Shown here: positions 1-10,032 of the stretch, one piece after another
Position numbering within the stretch: the first letter of the stretch is position 1
Layout: the number at the start of each line of letters is the position of its first letter
Notes under the pieces: model-generated
The model's input: the letters and a program-made list of their open reading frames with translations, nothing else
Databases searched by the model: none
Told to the model about the DNA's origin: nothing
From: Christensenellaceae bacterium OttesenSCG-928-K19
GTDB lineage: Bacteria; Bacillota; Clostridia; Christensenellales; Christensenellaceae
DNA length: 64,000 bases
Direction of reading: 5' to 3'
Assembly: GCA_030266015.1 (NCBI GenBank)
Contig: JAJDHD010000002.1
Location: 36,222-100,221 of the forward strand
Position numbers and translations under genes: made by a program

Positions 1-3000
1 CCGACTGGCCGCCACCGATACCAGCACCGCCGCCAATCGCAACAATGATTGTGCTGCTTTGTGCAATCGTAACCGTGCCGCCCGCACCGCCTGTGCCGCT
101 GCCCGCCGCCGCGCCACCGCCGATTCCCGCGCCGCCGCCTGTCGCCTTTACAGTGCTGGCTGCGGTGGAGCCAATAACTACAGCGCTGTAACCGCTGCCG
201 CCGTTTTGGTTGCCGCTTGTTGCGCTGCCACCGCCAATGCCTGCGCCACCACCCGTTGCTGTTATCTGTGCGTTATTAATGGTGATGGAAGCACCGGCGT
301 TGCCGCCCGCGCTGCCACCGCCGCCACCGATGCCCGCGCCACCTGTGCTGCCGCCGGTTGCGTTCACGCTGCCGCCGCTGATGGTTACGGTACTATAGCC
401 AGCACTACCCGTACCACCGCCAATACCTGCGCCGGATGAAGCAGTGCTTGCCGCCGCTGTTACCGTGCCGGCTTTTATTACGATGGAGGAAGCCGTACTT
501 GCACCTGCCGCGCCATTACCACCGCCGCCAATGCCCGCGCCGCCTGTGCCGCCACCGTTTGCCGTTACAGTGCCGGTGTTTATAGTAACAATATCATAGC
601 CAACCTTGCCACGCGCACCGCCAATGCCCGCGCCGCCGTCATACCTGCCGCCACCTGTTGCCGTCACTCTTGTAGACGTGCCGGAAACGGTGAACGCGCT
701 GCCCGTGCCACAATCGCCGCCAATGCCGGGAGCTGCGCCATAGCCGGTAGCCGTCACATTTGCGTTGCCGGAGATATCCACCTGTGATCCGCCACTGCCG
801 AAGTATGGGTCGGCCGCGCCATTGTTGTTGCCGCCGCTGCCGATGCCTGCACCGCCGATCTGGCCATTGCCTGTGCCGTTATTGCTGCCGCCTGTGGCAT
901 GGATTGTTCCGCCGGTGATAGAAAGGGTGGAGAGGCCGCCCGGCACTGTGCTGCCAGTACTGCCGCCACCGCCAATACCCGCGCCAAAGCCGCCGCCCGT
1001 GGCGCGTACGGTGCCGCTGGTGGAAAGAATAACCGGAACACTGCCTTGTGCGCTGCTGCCACCAATACCCGCGCCGCCGCCGTGGCCGCTGTCCATATTG
1101 CTGCCGCCCTGCGCTGTTACACCGCCGCCGGAGATTGTGATTTTATGCGCGGTATCATCGGAATCATACACGCCGCCGATACCGGGAGAACCGCCCATTC
1201 CATACGCGTTCACCGTGCCGCCCGAAATTGTGATTAATCCCGGCTTACCCGATTGCGATGCGTTTGCCGCGTTGTAACCGCCGCCAATGCCCGCGCCATG
1301 TAGTGGGGCAGGGGTGCTTGTCCTGCCGCCATATGCGTTCACAGTGCCGCTTGTGCTGATGGAGATGGTGGTGGCGCTGCCCGCGGGGGTGCTGCTGTTA
1401 TTGCTGCCGCCGCCGCCCAGCCCTGCGCTATAGCCGCCGCCATATGCTGTCACGTTTGCGTTGCCGCTGATGGAAATGGGTACACTGCTTTGGCCTGTGT
1501 TGCCGCCAATGCCCGCGCCACCAGCAACAGAAGTGGTAACAGCATTGCCGCCAGTCGCCTCTACCTTGCCGCCCGAAATTGTGATTTTGTGCGCGGTGTC
1601 GTCATTGTTATAATATCCGCCGATGCCCGCGGATGCGTTAATTCCCATTGCTGTCACTTCGCCGCCCGAAATGGTAATAAGTCCGGGTGCGCCCGATTGT
1701 GCCGGGTATTGTAAGTTATAGCCACCGCCAATGCCCGTGCCGCCGTTGCTCAACGCACTGCCGCCCGTGGCCGTCACTTCGCCGCCGGAGATGGTAATTT
1801 GCGTGCCGCCTCCGGCAGGGATGTTATTTGCCGTGCCGCCGCCGCCAATGCCCGCGCCGCCGCCCGAGCCTGTGGCAATCACCGTGCCGCCTTTTATTTC
1901 AATGGCAGTCGCATCCTGCCCGTTGCTGCCGCCGATGCCCGCGCCGCCGGTTTGGCCGGTTGCCGCGTAAGCCGTCACCTCTACGGCGTCGCTTGAGTTT
2001 GCGCCGATGGTGATTTTGCCGGCGGTGTCGCTGCTACCGCCGATGCTGGCGCTAAAGCCGCCGCCGGTTGCCTCCACGGTCGCACCGTCTTTAATCGTGA
2101 TTAAGCCGGGCTTGCCGATAGTGAGGCTGGAGTTGCTTTGCTGCCCGCCGCCAATGCCGGTGGCATATCTCGCGGTCGCGGCCACTTTTGTGTTTGCGCC
2201 GCTGATGGTAAGGGAGGTGCTGTCGCCGCCCGTGCCGGAGACGATCTGCCCGCCGCCGATTCCCGCGCCGCATGTGCCCGCGGTTGCCGTTACCGTGCCG
2301 CCTGTTATGCTGATGGCACCGCCATTTTGGCCTTGCCCGCCGCCAATACCCGCGCCGCCCACGCCACCTGTTGCGGTTAGCGTTGGAGTGGCGTTTGCTG
2401 CTGTAATCGTAACGGCACTGTTGTTTGTGCCATCGTAAGATACATCCACACCCGCAAAGCTGTCGCCCGCCTTCAGGCTGTTGGCGCCTTGCAGCTCCAG
2501 AATTGCGCTTGCAGCGTCCGTGTCGGTTTGTATAATAAATGCCGGATCGTTTGTTGTACGTGCAATGTCAATATTGCGGATCATTGTTTTCACGGCATAG
2601 GTTGCGCCTGTATTCCTCACGAAAATACCGTGGTCGATGCTGTCTGTGCCGCCATCACGCCGGTTGGTATCGATAATGCGGATGGGGTCCATGGTGCCCG
2701 AAAAACTGACATTGCGTGCCACTTCTTCAGGAGAGCCAAATCGTACCTTCAGTTTGCCGGAGTTCAGGTCGTCCGGCTCTATGATAATGTCACCTTCCGC
2801 AATATCGTAATAATACTGGGGTGGGACACTTTCCCAATATACATAGTTGATGCCGGTGTCGTATACGCGTGCCCGGCCCTCGTCCTTTGCACCCACAGTT
2901 ACCTGCCGTGTGGCGCTGCCGTCCAGCCGCATCTCGGGAAGCCACAGCACCGCGCCCCAAGCTATCCCGTCACTGCCCTGGAAGCTGCTGCCATGCTCCT

Positions 3001-6000
3001 GACCGGCAGTGCTTACGGTGCGCGCGTTGTATCCGCCCAGGCTTATGCCGGTGTAAACGGCCTGTACATCCATATCAAGCAGAGAATCGCCACCAGGCCC
3101 CGCAAACCCGTCTACTGTGGCGGGCACAACAACCGGATAGACGTTTTTGCCATTGCCATCTGTTGCCTGCATGTTTTTGTCGTTTTTGGGCCATACACTG
3201 CCGCCCGTGATGGTGAGTGAGCCACCGTTGCCGCCGCCTGTGCCGATGTCCTGGTTGCCGCTTGCCGTCACAAAGCCGCTGGAAATAGCAATTACACCAG
3301 CACCGCCACTGCTGCCGCCGCCAATACCCGCGCTGCTTGTGCCGCCTGTCGCTGTGACAATACCGCCACTGATGGTGATTGTGCCGCCTGCTGCGCCACG
3401 TCCGCCACCAATGCCCGCGCCGCTTGGGCTGCCCGTGGCAATGACCGTGCCGTTTGTAATGACGATGTTGCCGCCAGAGCCGCCAGAGCCGCCACCGATG
3501 CCCGCACCTGTGCTGCTGCCGCCTGTCGCCGTTACAGTGCCACCGTTTATTGTGATGGCATTACCACCGGTGCCGCTCTCGCCGCCGCCAATGCCTGCGC
3601 CGCTTGAGCCGCCAGAGGCGGTTACCGTGCCGTTATTTATTGTGATTTTACCAGCGCTTCCAGTACTATTGCCGCCAATGCCCGCGCCGCGTCCACTGGC
3701 AGACGCAGTCAACACACCGCTACCACCGTTTATAGAGAGCTCACAATCGCTTGGCACATTGAGGGCTGCATTGACACCCGAGGAAACGAGTGAGGCAGTG
3801 CTGCCGATGGAAAGCAGTACGTTTGCGCCATCCACAAGGCCAAGCGGGTTTCCGCTTGTAGGATTAAATGCGGTTTGATCCAGCATAAGCTGGACAGGGG
3901 CGGTCATATCTGTACCGTTTACTGTAACCGTTATGGAACGTGATGTTACAGGAGCCTGCTCAATCAGCCGGATCAAATAATGGTTGGCGACATCTTCTTT
4001 CACAACCCCGCCAATCAAAATCTCCAGCGTTTTTGCCGTGCCTTGCTTTTGACGGATGAGTATATTTTTCCCGTTAACGCTGTCGTCGATATGAATGGGG
4101 AGTTCAGGGGGCCAATAGAGCATGTTTTCCGGGGGATCTTCGTCAAAATCCGGATTCCCGCCGGGATCGGGAACACCCCGCACCACATCCGCGCGCGCGG
4201 TAGCGTTTACGCCTGTTATTGTAATATTCGAATAATATGTCGCATCAGGGTCGTCGGTCGCTTCCAGCCAGAGATATGCCACGGCGCTCTCGTCCAAAGA
4301 GGTTCCATCCAGGGGAGAGGCAGCGGTATAGGCAATGTAGGTGTAGGACTCTTGGCGCACAGCAACCTGTTTGCCGCCCGAAACATCGCCGCCAAGGTTG
4401 CCTTTTTTACGCACGGTCACGCGCATTGCCGGGTCGCCGTTTGCTCCTATAGGATTGGAGATCATGCTGTCGGCTTCATTCGGGCCGCTGCGTGTGGGCC
4501 ACACATTGCCGCCTGTAATGGTGGTGACAGCTCCGGCATTTGTGCCGCCGATATCCATGCTGCTGCCGCCGCCCGTAGCGACGATAAAGCCGCTTTGTAT
4601 AGAGATGCCGTTTACAGACCCGCCTGCACCAGCGCCAATGCCCGCGCCGGTTGTGCTGGTGGCGGTTACTTTTGTGTTGTCAGCCACATTGATGTTGATG
4701 GTTTTATCGCCCGCGCCCAGACTGTTTGCGCCTCCGCCAATGCCCGCACCACTGTTTCCTGTTGCGGTGATCTCCGCAGAGCCAAGAATATTGATTGCGC
4801 CCCAAGAGCCGTTTGCACCACTGCCAATTGCCGCACCGTCCGCGCTGTTTGTTACAGAAAGGGAGCCGGATGGAAGGTCAATGGTAATACCTTGTACCAT
4901 GCCACTCTGTCCGCTGCCAATTGCCGCGCCGCTGCCGTTACTTATTGCTATTAAGCTACCACCTGTTATGGAGATATCCCCGCAGGTCTGGCCGCTGCCG
5001 CCGCCAATGCCAGCGCCGTTGCCGTTGCCAGTGGCTGTTACAGTACCGCCAAGGATTGTCACATTGCCAGAGGTGGTGGGGTTGCCGCCGCCATCTGTGC
5101 CAACAAGGCCGCCGCCGATACCCGCGCCGCCGCCGTTTCCAGTCGCAGTTATTTTGCCGGATACGATAGTGATGTCACCACTTGTAAGTCCGCTGCTGCC
5201 GCCAATACCCGCGCTATCCGCCCCGCCGGTAGCAGACAACTCACCGCCGCGGCTGTTTAGGTTGCTTATGGTGAGCGCGCCGTTCTCCGGTACACGGATG
5301 GCCGCGCCTGCTGTGGAAGCAAGCGTAATGTCCTTAAAAAGCATCAGGTTGATATTGGACTTGCTGCCCTCGTCCAATGCTGTGGCAAAGTTAAACGATG
5401 GACCAGCACTGGTTACATTTAATCCCTCCACATGCAGGTTGACAGGGATGTCTGTTTTGGAAGTTACCAGCAAGTTGTTGCTGGTTGCTGTATTACGGTA
5501 ATTTGACTGGGTGATTACAATGGTTTTACTGCGGTCTATTCCCAGCAAAGAGGGGAATGCGCCGGGGTCAAGTCCGGGCTGTTCTGCCTTCAGTGTGCCG
5601 TCATCATTCTCTATTATTGTGATATTACCCGCAGCCAAGTCAAATTCATATTCATACCAAAACACTTCATTAACAGGTGGGATTTCCGTTGTGTCATGGC
5701 CGGTATCCTTCACAAAAGCCCGCCCGGTGCTGGTCGTGTTGGCAGGCAGGGTAATGCCACTGCCGGTTAATGAAATGCCAGTGTAATCGTCATCATACTT
5801 GGGTAACCAGATATAAGCGGCCATGTCTGCGCCGTTGTGTTCATTTCCAAGTTCGGTAACGGTATTTGCCGTATAATTATTTGGAAGAGGATCGCCATTT
5901 GCATATACAGTCAGCGCTGCGTCGGTCAGCGTCTGCGTTATCCCATAGATAGATGTTTCTTTTGGGACATATACACAATAGGCCTCTGTGTCATAAGTGC

Positions 6001-7645
6001 CGTCAGTGGGGTCGGTATATACGGGGTCGGTTTTGCCTTGCACCGGGTAAACGCTACCGCTTTTGATTTTAAGATTTACAGCAGCAGCACCATTGCCGCT
6101 ACCGATGTCGTTGTGATCTGCGCTGCCAGAGTTGGCCGTTACATAACCACCGTTGATTGTGATGGTGCCACCTGGGGCATTATTACCGCCGCCGATGCCT
6201 GCCCCGCCACTACCGTCGGCTGTGGCCTGTACAACACTGTTCTCAATAGTGATGGAACTTAGGTTGTTGCCGTTGCCGCCACCAATGCCTGCGGCGCTGA
6301 CGCTGCCAAATGCTGTAACATTGCTGTTTTGGATGGTAATAGACCCGCCGGAATTTGTATTGGTAGAATTACCAATACCCGCGCCACCTTGCTGGCCCCT
6401 TGAAATGACAGTAGTATTTTCAATAGTGAGTGTTCCGCAGGTTTGGCTCGTATTATATACGCTGTTGGAGCCAATGCCAGGTGCCATGAAACCGGTTGCG
6501 GTTAATGTTGCAGAACCTGTGGAGGTAATAAGTAAAGAACGCTTAGAACCGGAAGAACTGACGAAACTGGAAACGTCGATTGCCGGCCATCCACCGCCAG
6601 AGCTTGAGGTACCGCTTAGTGTGCAATTTGTGCCATCTGTGAGTTGTATTGTAGCGTCAATATTATCGTTCCCAGACTTGTAGACATAAATGGAAGGCCG
6701 GTTGCCGCTTGTCAGTGTGCCAACCTGGGACATGGACACAGTGCCGGTGATAACAAGTGTGGATTCGTGTTCAAGGTAAAAGGCTCTGTAGCCATATGAT
6801 CCGTTATATTGTCCGTCGGTCGCATTATTGCCCGTAATGGTGACGGTTTTACCAGCAAGTACGGTAATGATTCCGGTGCTTGCGTTATAGCTGTAGTTTA
6901 ATGAAGCCGCACCTGTGGTCAACTGTGCGTCCGTTGCGGTGGAAAGGTTGACAAAGTCGCCATCAGTTATGCCATCAAGGATGGACATGGGCGCAATGCC
7001 CATAACCACGGCAACTTCCACTTGGGGGAGTGTGAGGCCGCTTGCCAGCGTGTAGCCTGTGGCTAATTTGGGGGTAAACAAAAAGCTGCTGCCAATCGCA
7101 TCTTTATTGTATTCTGCATCGCATACCCAGGATTCGACAGGGATGCTGATTGTTTCGCCTTTATCATTTGTGCCGGTGAGGAAAGAGGGGAAGGGGATAT
7201 CCGCCTGCTCCGTGCCGCTTGGAATCTCCAGCCGGGCGCTTGTTTCGTCCAACATATCCAGAAATGAAATGGTAACAGGGGCCATTACGTCTGCCGTGTC
7301 GGTTGAGGGCGTGGAAGGCTGGGGCGTTCCTGTGGAGGAAGAGCCCTCGTTGCCTTCGGGCTTGTTGTTATCGTCGATTAAAGAGGGCGGCTCGCTGTCA
7401 GGGTCGGTTGTAGTGGACGGAGCAGCGTTTTCCTGCGCATTTCCACCTGTTTGTCCTGTGCTGTCATTGCTGCCAGATGACGTGCCGTCTGTATTTTCTA
7501 TGTTGCCGGTTTCGCCGACAGTTGCAGGGAAGATATTCCCCTGCGCCATTGTTTGTAAGGGTATCATTACAGAAAAAATGATAACTAAAATGATTCCAAC
7601 AAACCTGCTAGTAACCTTATATTTCTTTTTGCCGATCCTTCTCAT
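1..7645 (-). CDS. Giant secreted glycine-rich repeat protein, partial (runs off the left edge)
   Basis: One open minus-strand frame runs from an ATG at 7645-7643 to the window edge, giving at least 2,548 residues with no stop that I could find; the C-terminus is outside. A GGGGG ribosome site precedes the ATG. Residues 1 to about 38 form a signal peptide (basic start, hydrophobic core, Ala-Gln-Gly cleavage zone), followed by a Ser/Thr/Pro-rich linker to about residue 110. The rest is built from about forty copies of a roughly 45-60 residue unit of the type ITISGGTVTATGG followed by GAGIGGG. Regular strand-turn repeats like this suggest a beta-solenoid. Three larger modules recur, each ending with a block containing Val-Trp-Pro or Val-Tyr-Pro and a conserved TGISL segment. 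Likely role: surface or biofilm matrix protein, perhaps an adhesin (inference). An anchor motif cannot be checked because the C-terminus is missing. The GC-rich repeats create misleading proline-rich frames on the opposite strand. Confidence 0.85.
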   Translation of the reverse strand, partial: MRRIGKKKYKVTSRFVGIILVIIFSVMIPLQTMAQGNIFPATVGETGNIENTDGTSSGSNDSTGQTGGNAQENAAPSTTTDPDSEPPSLIDDNNKPEGNEGSSSTGTPQPSTPSTDTADVMAPVTISFLDMLDETSARLEIPSGTEQADIPFPSFLTGTNDKGETISIPVESWVCDAEYNKDAIGSSFLFTPKLATGYTLASGLTLPQVEVAVVMGIAPMSILDGITDGDFVNLSTATDAQLTTGAASLNYSYNASTGIITVLAGKTVTITGNNATDGQYNGSYGYRAFYLEHESTLVITGTVSMSQVGTLTSGNRPSIYVYKSGNDNIDATIQLTDGTNCTLSGTSSSGGGWPAIDVSSFVSSSGSKRSLLITSTGSATLTATGFMAPGIGSNSVYNTSQTCGTLTIENTTVISRGQQGGAGIGNSTNTNSGGSITIQNSNVTAFGSVSAAGIGGGNGNNLSSITIENSVVQATADGSGGAGIGGGNNAPGGTITINGGYVTANSGSADHNDIGSGNGAAAVNLKIKSGSVYPVQGKTDPVYTDPTDGTYDTEAYCVYVPKETSIYGITQTLTDAALTVYANGDPLPNNYTANTVTELGNEHNGADMAAYIWLPKYDDDYTGISLTGSGITLPANTTSTGRAFVKDTGHDTTEIPPVNEVFWYEYEFDLAAGNITIIENDDGTLKAEQPGLDPGAFPSLLGIDRSKTIVITQSNYRNTATSNNLLVTSKTDIPVNLHVEGLNVTSAGPSFNFATALDEGSKSNINLMLFKDITLASTAGAAIRVPENGALTISNLNSRGGELSATGGADSAGIGGSSGLTSGDITIVSGKITATGNGGGAGIGGGLVGTDGGGNPTTSGNVTILGGTVTATGNGNGAGIGGGSGQTCGDISITGGSLIAISNGSGAAIGSGQSGMVQGITIDLPSGSLSVTNSADGAAIGSGANGSWGAINILGSAEITATGNSGAGIGGGANSLGAGDKTININVADNTKVTATSTTGAGIGAGAGGSVNGISIQSGFIVATGGGSSMDIGGTNAGAVTTITGGNVWPTRSGPNEADSMISNPIGANGDPAMRVTVRKKGNLGGDVSGGKQVAVRQESYTYIAYTAASPLDGTSLDESAVAYLWLEATDDPDATYYSNITITGVNATARADVVRGVPDPGGNPDFDEDPPENMLYWPPELPIHIDDSVNGKNILIRQKQGTAKTLEILIGGVVKEDVANHYLIRLIEQAPVTSRSITVTVNGTDMTAPVQLMLDQTAFNPTSGNPLGLVDGANVLLSIGSTASLVSSGVNAALNVPSDCELSINGGSGVLTASASGRGAGIGGNSTGSAGKITINNGTVTASGGSSGAGIGGGESGTGGNAITINGGTVTATGGSSTGAGIGGGSGGSGGNIVITNGTVIATGSPSGAGIGGGRGAAGGTITISGGIVTATGGTSSAGIGGGSSGGAGVIAISSGFVTASGNQDIGTGGGNGGSLTITGGSVWPKNDKNMQATDGNGKNVYPVVVPATVDGFAGPGGDSLLDMDVQAVYTGISLGGYNARTVSTAGQEHGSSFQGSDGIAWGAVLWLPEMRLDGSATRQVTVGAKDEGRARVYDTGINYVYWESVPPQYYYDIAEGDIIIEPDDLNSGKLKVRFGSPEEVARNVSFSGTMDPIRIIDTNRRDGGTDSIDHGIFVRNTGATYAVKTMIRNIDIARTTNDPAFIIQTDTDAASAILELQGANSLKAGDSFAGVDVSYDGTNNSAVTITAANATPTLTATGGVGGAGIGGGQGQNGGAISITGGTVTATAGTCGAGIGGGQIVSGTGGDSTSLTISGANTKVAATARYATGIGGGQQSNSSLTIGKPGLITIKDGATVEATGGGFSASIGGSSDTAGKITIGANSSDAVEVTAYAATGQTGGAGIGGSNGQDATAIEIKGGTVIATGSGGGAGIGGGGTANNIPAGGGTQITISGGEVTATGGSALSNGGTGIGGGYNLQYPAQSGAPGLITISGGEVTAMGINASAGIGGYYNNDDTAHKITISGGKVEATGGNAVTTSVAGGAGIGGNTGQSSVPISISGNANVTAYGGGYSAGLGGGGSNNSSTPAGSATTISISTSGTVNAYGGRTSTPAPLHGAGIGGGYNAANASQSGKPGLITISGGTVNAYGMGGSPGIGGVYDSDDTAHKITISGGGVTAQGGSNMDSGHGGGAGIGGSSAQGSVPVILSTSGTVRATGGGFGAGIGGGGSTGSTVPGGLSTLSITGGTIHATGGSNNGTGNGQIGGAGIGSGGNNNGAADPYFGSGGSQVDISGNANVTATGYGAAPGIGGDCGTGSAFTVSGTSTRVTATGGGRYDGGAGIGGARGKVGYDIVTINTGTVTANGGGTGGAGIGGGGNGAAGASTASSIVIKAGTVTAAASTASSGAGIGGGTGSAGYSTVTISGGSVNATGGSTGGAGIGGGGGSAGGNAGASITINNAQITATGGGAGIGGGSATSGNQNGGSGYSAVVIGSTAASTVKATGGGAGIGGGAAAGSGTGGAGGTVTIAQSSTIIVAIGGGAGIGGGQS

Positions 7646-8033
7646 GCTTGGCCCCCAGTTTGATTTTATAATACAATTACCCTGTAGATAAATTTATTGA
7701 TTGCGAAATACACTAAATTATATGAATTTTACATTGAAAAAATCCATAATCGGATATTATTCCACAATACCTAAATACTACAAAATTATACCACAAGAAA
7801 AGCGCTTTGTTAAGCAAAAAAATGCGGATTTTAGTAATAGGGCAGGTCAAGATAATAAATAATCTTATGCTTTTAATATTTGGGTTGTATCTAAAAGCGC
7901 AAAGGCTTAGGGTGCATGTTAGTGCTTCTTTGATAAAAGCAGAGGTGTATGGGGTTGTGAATGTTTGGGCCAGAAAATGCCGTTTCAAAAAACAGGTTAA
8001 CTACGATTTTAGTAAAAAAGAGAAAAAGAAAGC
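7646..8033. other. AT-rich intergenic region
   Basis: This 388-nt stretch lies between the end of the diguanylate cyclase gene and the start of the repeat-protein gene. It contains the promoter at 7785-7813. The short open frames in it lack ribosome sites and look accidental. I looked for a c-di-GMP-I or c-di-GMP-II riboswitch because of the neighbouring cyclase and saw neither consensus. Confidence 0.5.
7785..7813 (-). promoter_or_regulatory. Sigma-A type promoter of the giant repeat protein
   Basis: Read on the minus strand, TTAACA (7813-7808) is separated by 17 nt from TATAAT (7790-7785). This gives an untranslated leader of about 130 nt before the ATG at 7645. Confidence 0.7.
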
Positions 8034-9551
8034 CTAGCCCTTATGGTACTGGATTTGGTTGCGCCCGCCCCTTTTGGCTTCGTAAAGCATCTGGTCGGAG
8101 CATTCCAGCCATCGCTCAATTTGGTCTTCCCGCTGGGCGGTAAGTGAGCAGCCGCCAATACTGACAGTTATGGGGATGTCTCCTGCACTGGTGGAGAAGG
8201 GCTGCACATTCACAGCGTTTAAAATGCGCTCGGCGGTTTCCATGCCGCCCTGCTTGTTTGTGCCTTCCACCAAGATGACAAACTCCTCGCCACCATATCG
8301 GCAAAAAACATCTGTTTTTCGCAACACTTGGCTGCAAATACGGCACAAGGTTATCAAGACTTCATCTCCAATAATATGGCCGTAGGTATCATTAACCCTT
8401 TTGAAATGATCAATATCCAGCATAAGCAAGGTAAGGGGCTGGTTGTGCCGTGCGGAATGCAAAACACTATTTTTGGAGTATTCGTCAAAATAGCGTCTAT
8501 TCTTGATGCCGGTTAGCGCGTCTTTAGCCGCAAGTGAACTGAGTTTGTTCATTTGCTCACGGAATTCCGTTACCTCACGGATTAGGAATCCATCACCACA
8601 GTCACGGCTTATTGTGTCGCTTATTTGGAAAGAGGAAATGCGGTAATATTTGAATGCATCATCCGATTCCAGCTCGAATTCCGCTTCTTCCAACCCAGCA
8701 AGCCCGTTTTGCCCAACAAGCTTTTCCAGCGAGAGCAAGGTGGGGGCCTGCGTATTACAAAATCTTTGGAAAAACTCCCGACCGGCCCGGTTTGCGTCCA
8801 CGCAACTACCCCATCGATCAAACAATACATAAATTTCCCCGGTATGGGAGATCGCCTTGTTGCGCGCCGAGTGCAGGTATTGATAAAAGATATTGGTGAT
8901 GAATAATACGGGGATAAACATCAATAGGTATGCAGGGTGGATGCCTGCAAGATAGGGTGTAGCCATTTCCAACAGGCTGAAAAGCGACGGGAAAATGGAG
9001 ATGGCAACGATGATCCAGATCAGTCGACGGTTGCGTTTTGCTGCGTTGCGGATTGTTAAAAAGGCATTAAGGATGACCACGCCAACAAGGATATAAGAAT
9101 AAATTGCCAGAGGGGCACTGAGCTTTCCGTAAACGAAAAAGAAGCCGAAGCTGTCGGCGCTTTTTTCCACAGATTCCACAATCAGGTGATGGAAAGGGTT
9201 TGTGATGGCAAGCACCAAGACTAGCACAGGGACAATGAACAGCAAACGAAAATAAGTCCTTCGCTTTTCTGAAATTTTGCCAATCAAAAATACCATGGTG
9301 AGGGCAAAAGCTGTGTTGGAAAGTGTCATTGTGGCAACAAGGAGGGCGGTAAAACGTAACAGGGTATCGCTGTCTTGCACAAAATAGCAGGTTACCAGCA
9401 ACAGAACAGACACAAAAGTAATCGCGATAAAGATAAGGCAATAATTCAGCCCGGGTACCTTTTGCGATGTATATTTGAAATAGCTACAAAACAACATGAC
9501 CAATATAGCAAGGCCAACAGTAGCCAGCATGATGGTGAGTGTGTTATACAT
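8034..9551 (-). CDS. Membrane diguanylate cyclase (7TM-PAS-GGDEF)
   Basis: The 505-residue protein has about seven hydrophobic segments in residues 1-205 (arrangement of the histidine-kinase-type N-terminal 7TM sensor). A PAS-like stretch follows (about 230-330, starting near GEIYVLFDRWGSCVDANRAG), then a GGDEF domain (about 345-505). The active-site signature is GGEEF. RKTD lies exactly five residues before it, the RxxD inhibitory site, so product feedback is expected. The DxDxFKxxND metal and guanine-binding motif is present as LDIDHFKRVND. It should make cyclic di-GMP from two GTP at the membrane in response to a signal sensed by the 7TM/PAS part. The ATG at 9551 has a GGGGG ribosome site. 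It lies immediately upstream of the giant surface protein on the same strand, which suggests but does not prove a functional link. Confidence 0.92.
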   Translation of the reverse strand: MYNTLTIMLATVGLAILVMLFCSYFKYTSQKVPGLNYCLIFIAITFVSVLLLVTCYFVQDSDTLLRFTALLVATMTLSNTAFALTMVFLIGKISEKRRTYFRLLFIVPVLVLVLAITNPFHHLIVESVEKSADSFGFFFVYGKLSAPLAIYSYILVGVVILNAFLTIRNAAKRNRRLIWIIVAISIFPSLFSLLEMATPYLAGIHPAYLLMFIPVLFITNIFYQYLHSARNKAISHTGEIYVLFDRWGSCVDANRAGREFFQRFCNTQAPTLLSLEKLVGQNGLAGLEEAEFELESDDAFKYYRISSFQISDTISRDCGDGFLIREVTEFREQMNKLSSLAAKDALTGIKNRRYFDEYSKNSVLHSARHNQPLTLLMLDIDHFKRVNDTYGHIIGDEVLITLCRICSQVLRKTDVFCRYGGEEFVILVEGTNKQGGMETAERILNAVNVQPFSTSAGDIPITVSIGGCSLTAQREDQIERWLECSDQMLYEAKRGGRNQIQYHKG

Positions 9552-10032
9552 GGATCCCCCTTATTATTGTATATAGTATACTAAGTCCATCAGGTTCTGT
9601 AAACAGTAAAAAAAGAATTTGAGGTGCAAAGGCACTTGGTTGACAGTTTTTCGGATTTCTAAGTGCGGTGCTATGATACTGATGTTTGAAATTGGTTGCT
9701 AGCCCAGCTCTTTGAATTAGAAAAAGGCTGTCGTCGATAGCTCATCGCAAAATGTGAATATGGGAGGGATGGCGGATGACGACCGCAATGTTAGTTTTGT
9801 GCACAAGAGCGAAGGTACGGTGGAAGGCCGTAAGAAAGGAAAATTGGTGAAGCATTAAAATGAACGCTGTGGCAGAGAGATTGCCTGCGCAGATTCCAAA
9901 GCAGAAGCGCTTGGATGTTGATGTGGATATAGCGGTGGTGTCCTCTAGTTGTGCGATCCAGTAGGGGATAGCTACAGCACTAATGGGATGGCGTGCAATC
10001 GGGAAAGAATTCTACGTGTTTTGCGGAAGCTG
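9552..10032. other. Intergenic region without a supported gene
   Basis: These 481 nt separate the lipoprotein gene from the cyclase gene. The part next to 9551 must hold the cyclase promoter; a TATACT-like box on the minus strand near 9570 is a candidate. Two short plus-strand frames (about 32-35 codons, near 9770-9960) have no clear homology. A TTGACA at 9640 has no partner -10 box at proper spacing. I see no RNA gene. Confidence 0.4.

Noticed and set aside
59..6683. Many plus-strand frames rich in Pro, Met and Ala (pattern PPPMPAPP)
   Set aside because: They are the antisense of the GAGIGGG repeats of the minus-strand giant protein. The minus frame stays open throughout and has a signal peptide, promoter and ribosome site.
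7646..8033. c-di-GMP riboswitch between the diguanylate cyclase and the surface protein
   Set aside because: I looked for the GEMM core strings on the minus strand and did not find them.
7713..8037. Short open frames on both strands in the AT-rich spacer
   Set aside because: No ribosome site and no recognisable motif; one overlaps the promoter of the giant protein gene.
9640..9677. TTGACA and TATGAT as a promoter
   Set aside because: The spacer is 26 nt, too long for a sigma-A promoter, and no plus-strand gene follows.
9760..9963. Two small frames that might be a decayed recombinase N-terminus
   Set aside because: The second frame has a weak resemblance to a serine recombinase start (RLPAQIPKQKRL), but no catalytic Ser context, no further domains and no other mobile-element traces are present.
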